A DNA stretch of 44,077 bases from Paenibacillus contaminans (GTDB taxonomy: Bacteria; Bacillota; Bacilli; Paenibacillales; NBRC-103111): NCBI RefSeq assembly GCF_003285015.1, contig NZ_QMFB01000053.1, positions 311 through 44,387 on the forward strand, written 5' to 3'. The notes under the pieces are model-generated. The model did not search any database and was not told the origin of the DNA. It worked only from the letters and a program-made list of their open reading frames with translations. Both the position numbers and the translations under genes were made by a program. Position 1 is the first letter of the stretch, and each line of letters starts with the position of its first letter. Of the stretch, positions 42,378 through 44,077 are shown piece after piece.

Positions 42378-43076
42378 GTGGGCAAGTGGATGTTGACGAT
42401 ATTGATTCTGATCGGGTTGGCGCTGCTGACCCACTACCTTCCATTCTCGGATTTTTTCCGAAATCTCGATACGATGATTCACGAATCCGGCCATGCCTTG
42501 ACTACGCTTCTGCTGCAAGGCAGCGTAATGGAAATCGAGCTGTACGTCGATCACAGCGGGGTGACCCGCAGTGCCGTTTCGCAGCCGTGGGCGATTATTC
42601 CGATTGCGCTGTCCGGCTACATGATGGCGTCGCTGTTCGCCTGGCTGCTGTTTGCGTTGTATGCCAAGGGCAAGCATAGGGCGGGGCTGATCCTGATGGC
42701 GTCGCTTGCGGCCTTAGTGCTGCTGCTTTTCGTGCGCAACGAGTTCGGCGTGTTATGGCTGATCGGTTTTCTGATCTTCACGATTTTGGCGATCGTGTTC
42801 GGAGGAAAAAACGTGGTCGGCAAATGGGTGTTTCTGATCGTGGCGTTTCTTACGCTGGAGGAGTCCGTTTTTGGACCGTTCTCGCTGGTCTACTATGCGC
42901 TTTCGCGTCCGGGAGGAGCGGGCGATGCAACCATTCTGAGCAATGAAACCCCCATACCGGCTCTCATTTGGGCGATATGGTTCACGCTATTTTCGCTCTG
43001 GTGCGCGAAGCAGGCGATTACGGCTTTTCTGGGCGGGAAGAGACGAACGGAGGGACCTTTGCGCTCGCGGGGATAG
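42378..43076 (+). CDS. M50B-like integral membrane metalloprotease
   Basis: A 232-residue polytopic membrane protein with an HExxH zinc motif, His35-Glu36-Ser-Gly-His39 in MIHESGHALTTLL. About five or six hydrophobic segments are visible, three of them between residues 75 and 160. The position of HExxH near the N-terminus and the overall size fit the peptidase M50B-like family found in Firmicutes; targets are unknown. The C-terminal tail is basic. It starts with GTG at 42378, 6 nt after AAGGAG. It stands alone after eno. Confidence 0.8.
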   Translation: MGKWMLTILILIGLALLTHYLPFSDFFRNLDTMIHESGHALTTLLLQGSVMEIELYVDHSGVTRSAVSQPWAIIPIALSGYMMASLFAWLLFALYAKGKHRAGLILMASLAALVLLLFVRNEFGVLWLIGFLIFTILAIVFGGKNVVGKWVFLIVAFLTLEESVFGPFSLVYYALSRPGGAGDATILSNETPIPALIWAIWFTLFSLWCAKQAITAFLGGKRRTEGPLRSRG

Positions 43077-43193
43077 CGAGGGCAAGTAAGGCAAAAACAC
43101 ATATATTTTCGCCAATAAAGCTGACTATACGCGAGTCGCTCAACCTGTTATTTTGGGGAGGTAGCGGGATTTGAGTTTGCTGCTGACGATGCT

Positions 43194-43211
43194 GCGTTTC
43201 TTGCGAAACGC
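43194..43211 (+). other. Hairpin just before the ribosome-binding site of the isomerase gene
   Basis: GCGTTTC-TTGC-GAAACGC is a perfect stem-loop ending 2 nt before AAGGAG (43214-43219). It has no T-run. It may influence translation or mRNA stability of the gene that follows. Confidence 0.5.
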
Positions 43212-43228
43212 TTAAGGAGATGACAAGA

Positions 43229-43987
43229 TTGAGTAAAATTCCGGTTGGATTGCAGTTGTACACGCTTCGCGAAGAGACAAAACAGGATTTTATCGGCACA
43301 TTAAAAAAGGTTGCAGCGTTAGGTTACCAAGCGGTCGAATTTGCCGGCTATGGCGGCATTGAGGCTAAAGAGATGCGCAAGGTGCTGGACGATCTCGGCC
43401 TGCAGGCCATTTCCAGCCATGTCGGCATTGACGCATTAAACGGCGAGCTGGAGCAGCAAATCGTTTACAGCCAAGAGATCGGCGCCTCCTACATCGTATG
43501 TCCTTGGCTGCCGGGCGAAAAATTGAAGGAGCCGCAAGCGTTCGACGCGTACTGCGCGACCTTCCGTACGGCCGGAGAAGCGTGTAATGCCGCCGGCCTT
43601 ACGTTTGCCTACCATAACCATGCGTTCGAGTTCGAGAAGGTAGACGGGCAATTTTTGCTCGATAAACTGTACGCATCCGTCAGCAGCGATCTGATGAAGG
43701 CGGAGCTTGATTTGTACTGGGTGCAAAAAGGCGGCTTGAACCCGCGCGACTACTTGCTTTCCCTGAAAGGACGCGCACCGCTCGTCCACGTCAAAGATAT
43801 GACCGGCGATGAAAGCGGAACGTTCGCCGAAGTCGGCCATGGCATCATCGACTTCGCTTCTATTTTCAATGTTGCGGAAGAGGCGGGGGTACGCTGCTAC
43901 ATCGTGGAACAGGACCAATGCCAGCGTTCGCCTTTGGAAAGCGTTCAAATGAGCATTGAACACTTGAAATCGATCGGAATCGCCTAA
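43229..43987 (+). CDS. TIM-barrel sugar phosphate isomerase/epimerase
   Basis: A 252-residue protein of the xylose-isomerase-like TIM-barrel superfamily (AP_endonuc_2). It shows VGLQLYTLREETKQDF, GYQAVEFAGYGG, ISSHVGIDAL, FAYHNHAFEFEK, LVHVKDMTGD and CYIVEQDQC, with the Glu, His and Asp residues expected to bind a divalent metal. The exact sugar is unknown; relatives act on inosose, hydroxypyruvate or ketoses. A TTG at 43229 is preferred as start because AAGGAG ends 9 nt upstream, while the ATG at 43220 abuts that site. It is followed closely by what looks like an IS end. Confidence 0.82.
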   Translation: MSKIPVGLQLYTLREETKQDFIGTLKKVAALGYQAVEFAGYGGIEAKEMRKVLDDLGLQAISSHVGIDALNGELEQQIVYSQEIGASYIVCPWLPGEKLKEPQAFDAYCATFRTAGEACNAAGLTFAYHNHAFEFEKVDGQFLLDKLYASVSSDLMKAELDLYWVQKGGLNPRDYLLSLKGRAPLVHVKDMTGDESGTFAEVGHGIIDFASIFNVAEEAGVRCYIVEQDQCQRSPLESVQMSIEHLKSIGIA

Positions 43988-44004
43988 ATAAGAAGACCTC
44001 CGCC

Positions 44005-44077
44005 ACCAGTATGGTCAAGACCCTTATTTGTGGACACTGTAAAAAGCCCTAGGCAACAAGCTGGCGTCGGTACTCAA
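44005..44077 (-). mobile_element. Probable right-edge end of an IS3-type insertion sequence (partial)
   Basis: On minus, the last bases encode EYRRQLVA followed by a stop (44051-44049), which resembles the C-terminus of IS3-family OrfB transposases. After it come CAGTGTCCACAAATAAGGGT and CTTGACCATA, resembling IS3-type terminal repeats. Only about 70 nt is present, so the family assignment is tentative and the element's exact end is uncertain. Confidence 0.45.

Overview
The window looks like a chromosomal segment of a Paenibacillaceae-type Firmicute (Paenibacillus, Cohnella or close kin). The gene order hprK-lgt-ppaX-yvoF-hisZGDBHAFI-(yvcD)-trxB-rapZ-yvcK-whiA-HPr-clpP-tRNA-Arg-cggR-gapA-pgk-tpiA-gpmI-eno is that of the Bacillus subtilis hprK-to-eno region. 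The moderately high GC content, strong AGGAGG ribosome-binding sites and extra local genes fit Paenibacillaceae better than Bacillus. The genus cannot be fixed from the sequence alone.

Layout. 1-770: seven tRNA genes (Met, Val, Thr, Asp, Phe, Tyr, Lys) and a terminator. 920-3540: minus-strand three-gene cassette for a GMC oxidoreductase / gluconate-2-dehydrogenase-like complex. 3.75-7.1 kb: secreted NlpC/P60 hydrolase, a PucR/CdaR-type regulator and an MsmX/UgpC-type sugar ABC ATPase. 7.5-10.8 kb: hprK-lgt-ppaX-acyltransferase. 11.0-17.8 kb: a complete histidine operon (hisZGDBHAFI) whose hisA is of the eukaryotic (yeast HIS6-like) type. 18.4-28.7 kb: a divergent PRPP synthetase, TPR protein, trxB, ROK glucokinase, rapZ-yvcK-whiA, an HPr with both His15 and Ser46, and a secreted stalk/PKD-like protein. 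29.0-31.2 kb (minus strand): clpP with a CtsR operator, tRNA-Arg, a monofunctional glycosyltransferase and an unlisted 43-residue small protein. 31.7-34.6 kb: PCYCGC lipoprotein, a repeat-rich 0.8-kb spacer and a chemoreceptor. 34.7-42.2 kb: the CggR-controlled lower-glycolysis operon. 42.4-44.0 kb: an M50B-type membrane peptidase, a TIM-barrel sugar isomerase/epimerase, and what looks like the end of an IS3-type transposase at the right edge.

Co-operation. HprK, PpaX, HPr, MsmX, glucokinase, CggR and the glycolytic enzymes make up a carbon-sensing and sugar-catabolism block. HprK phosphorylates HPr on Ser46, PpaX removes the pyrophosphate released on dephosphorylation, and CggR reads fructose-1,6-bisphosphate to control gapA-eno. 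PRPP synthetase next to the his operon would supply the substrate of HisG.

The least explained content is intergenic. One family of short elements (two copies before hprK, one each before trxB and pgk, one degenerate after eno) shares a stem GGTAA.../...TTATCC with an always-bulged T and compensatory changes. A second family (28.7 kb and 32.7 kb) has a conserved inner hairpin starting TTGAAATCGTG inside an outer stem whose sequence differs between copies while pairing is kept. Both look like structured, dispersed, undescribed elements. A terminator-like hairpin also sits between the putative cggR promoter and the CggR operator.
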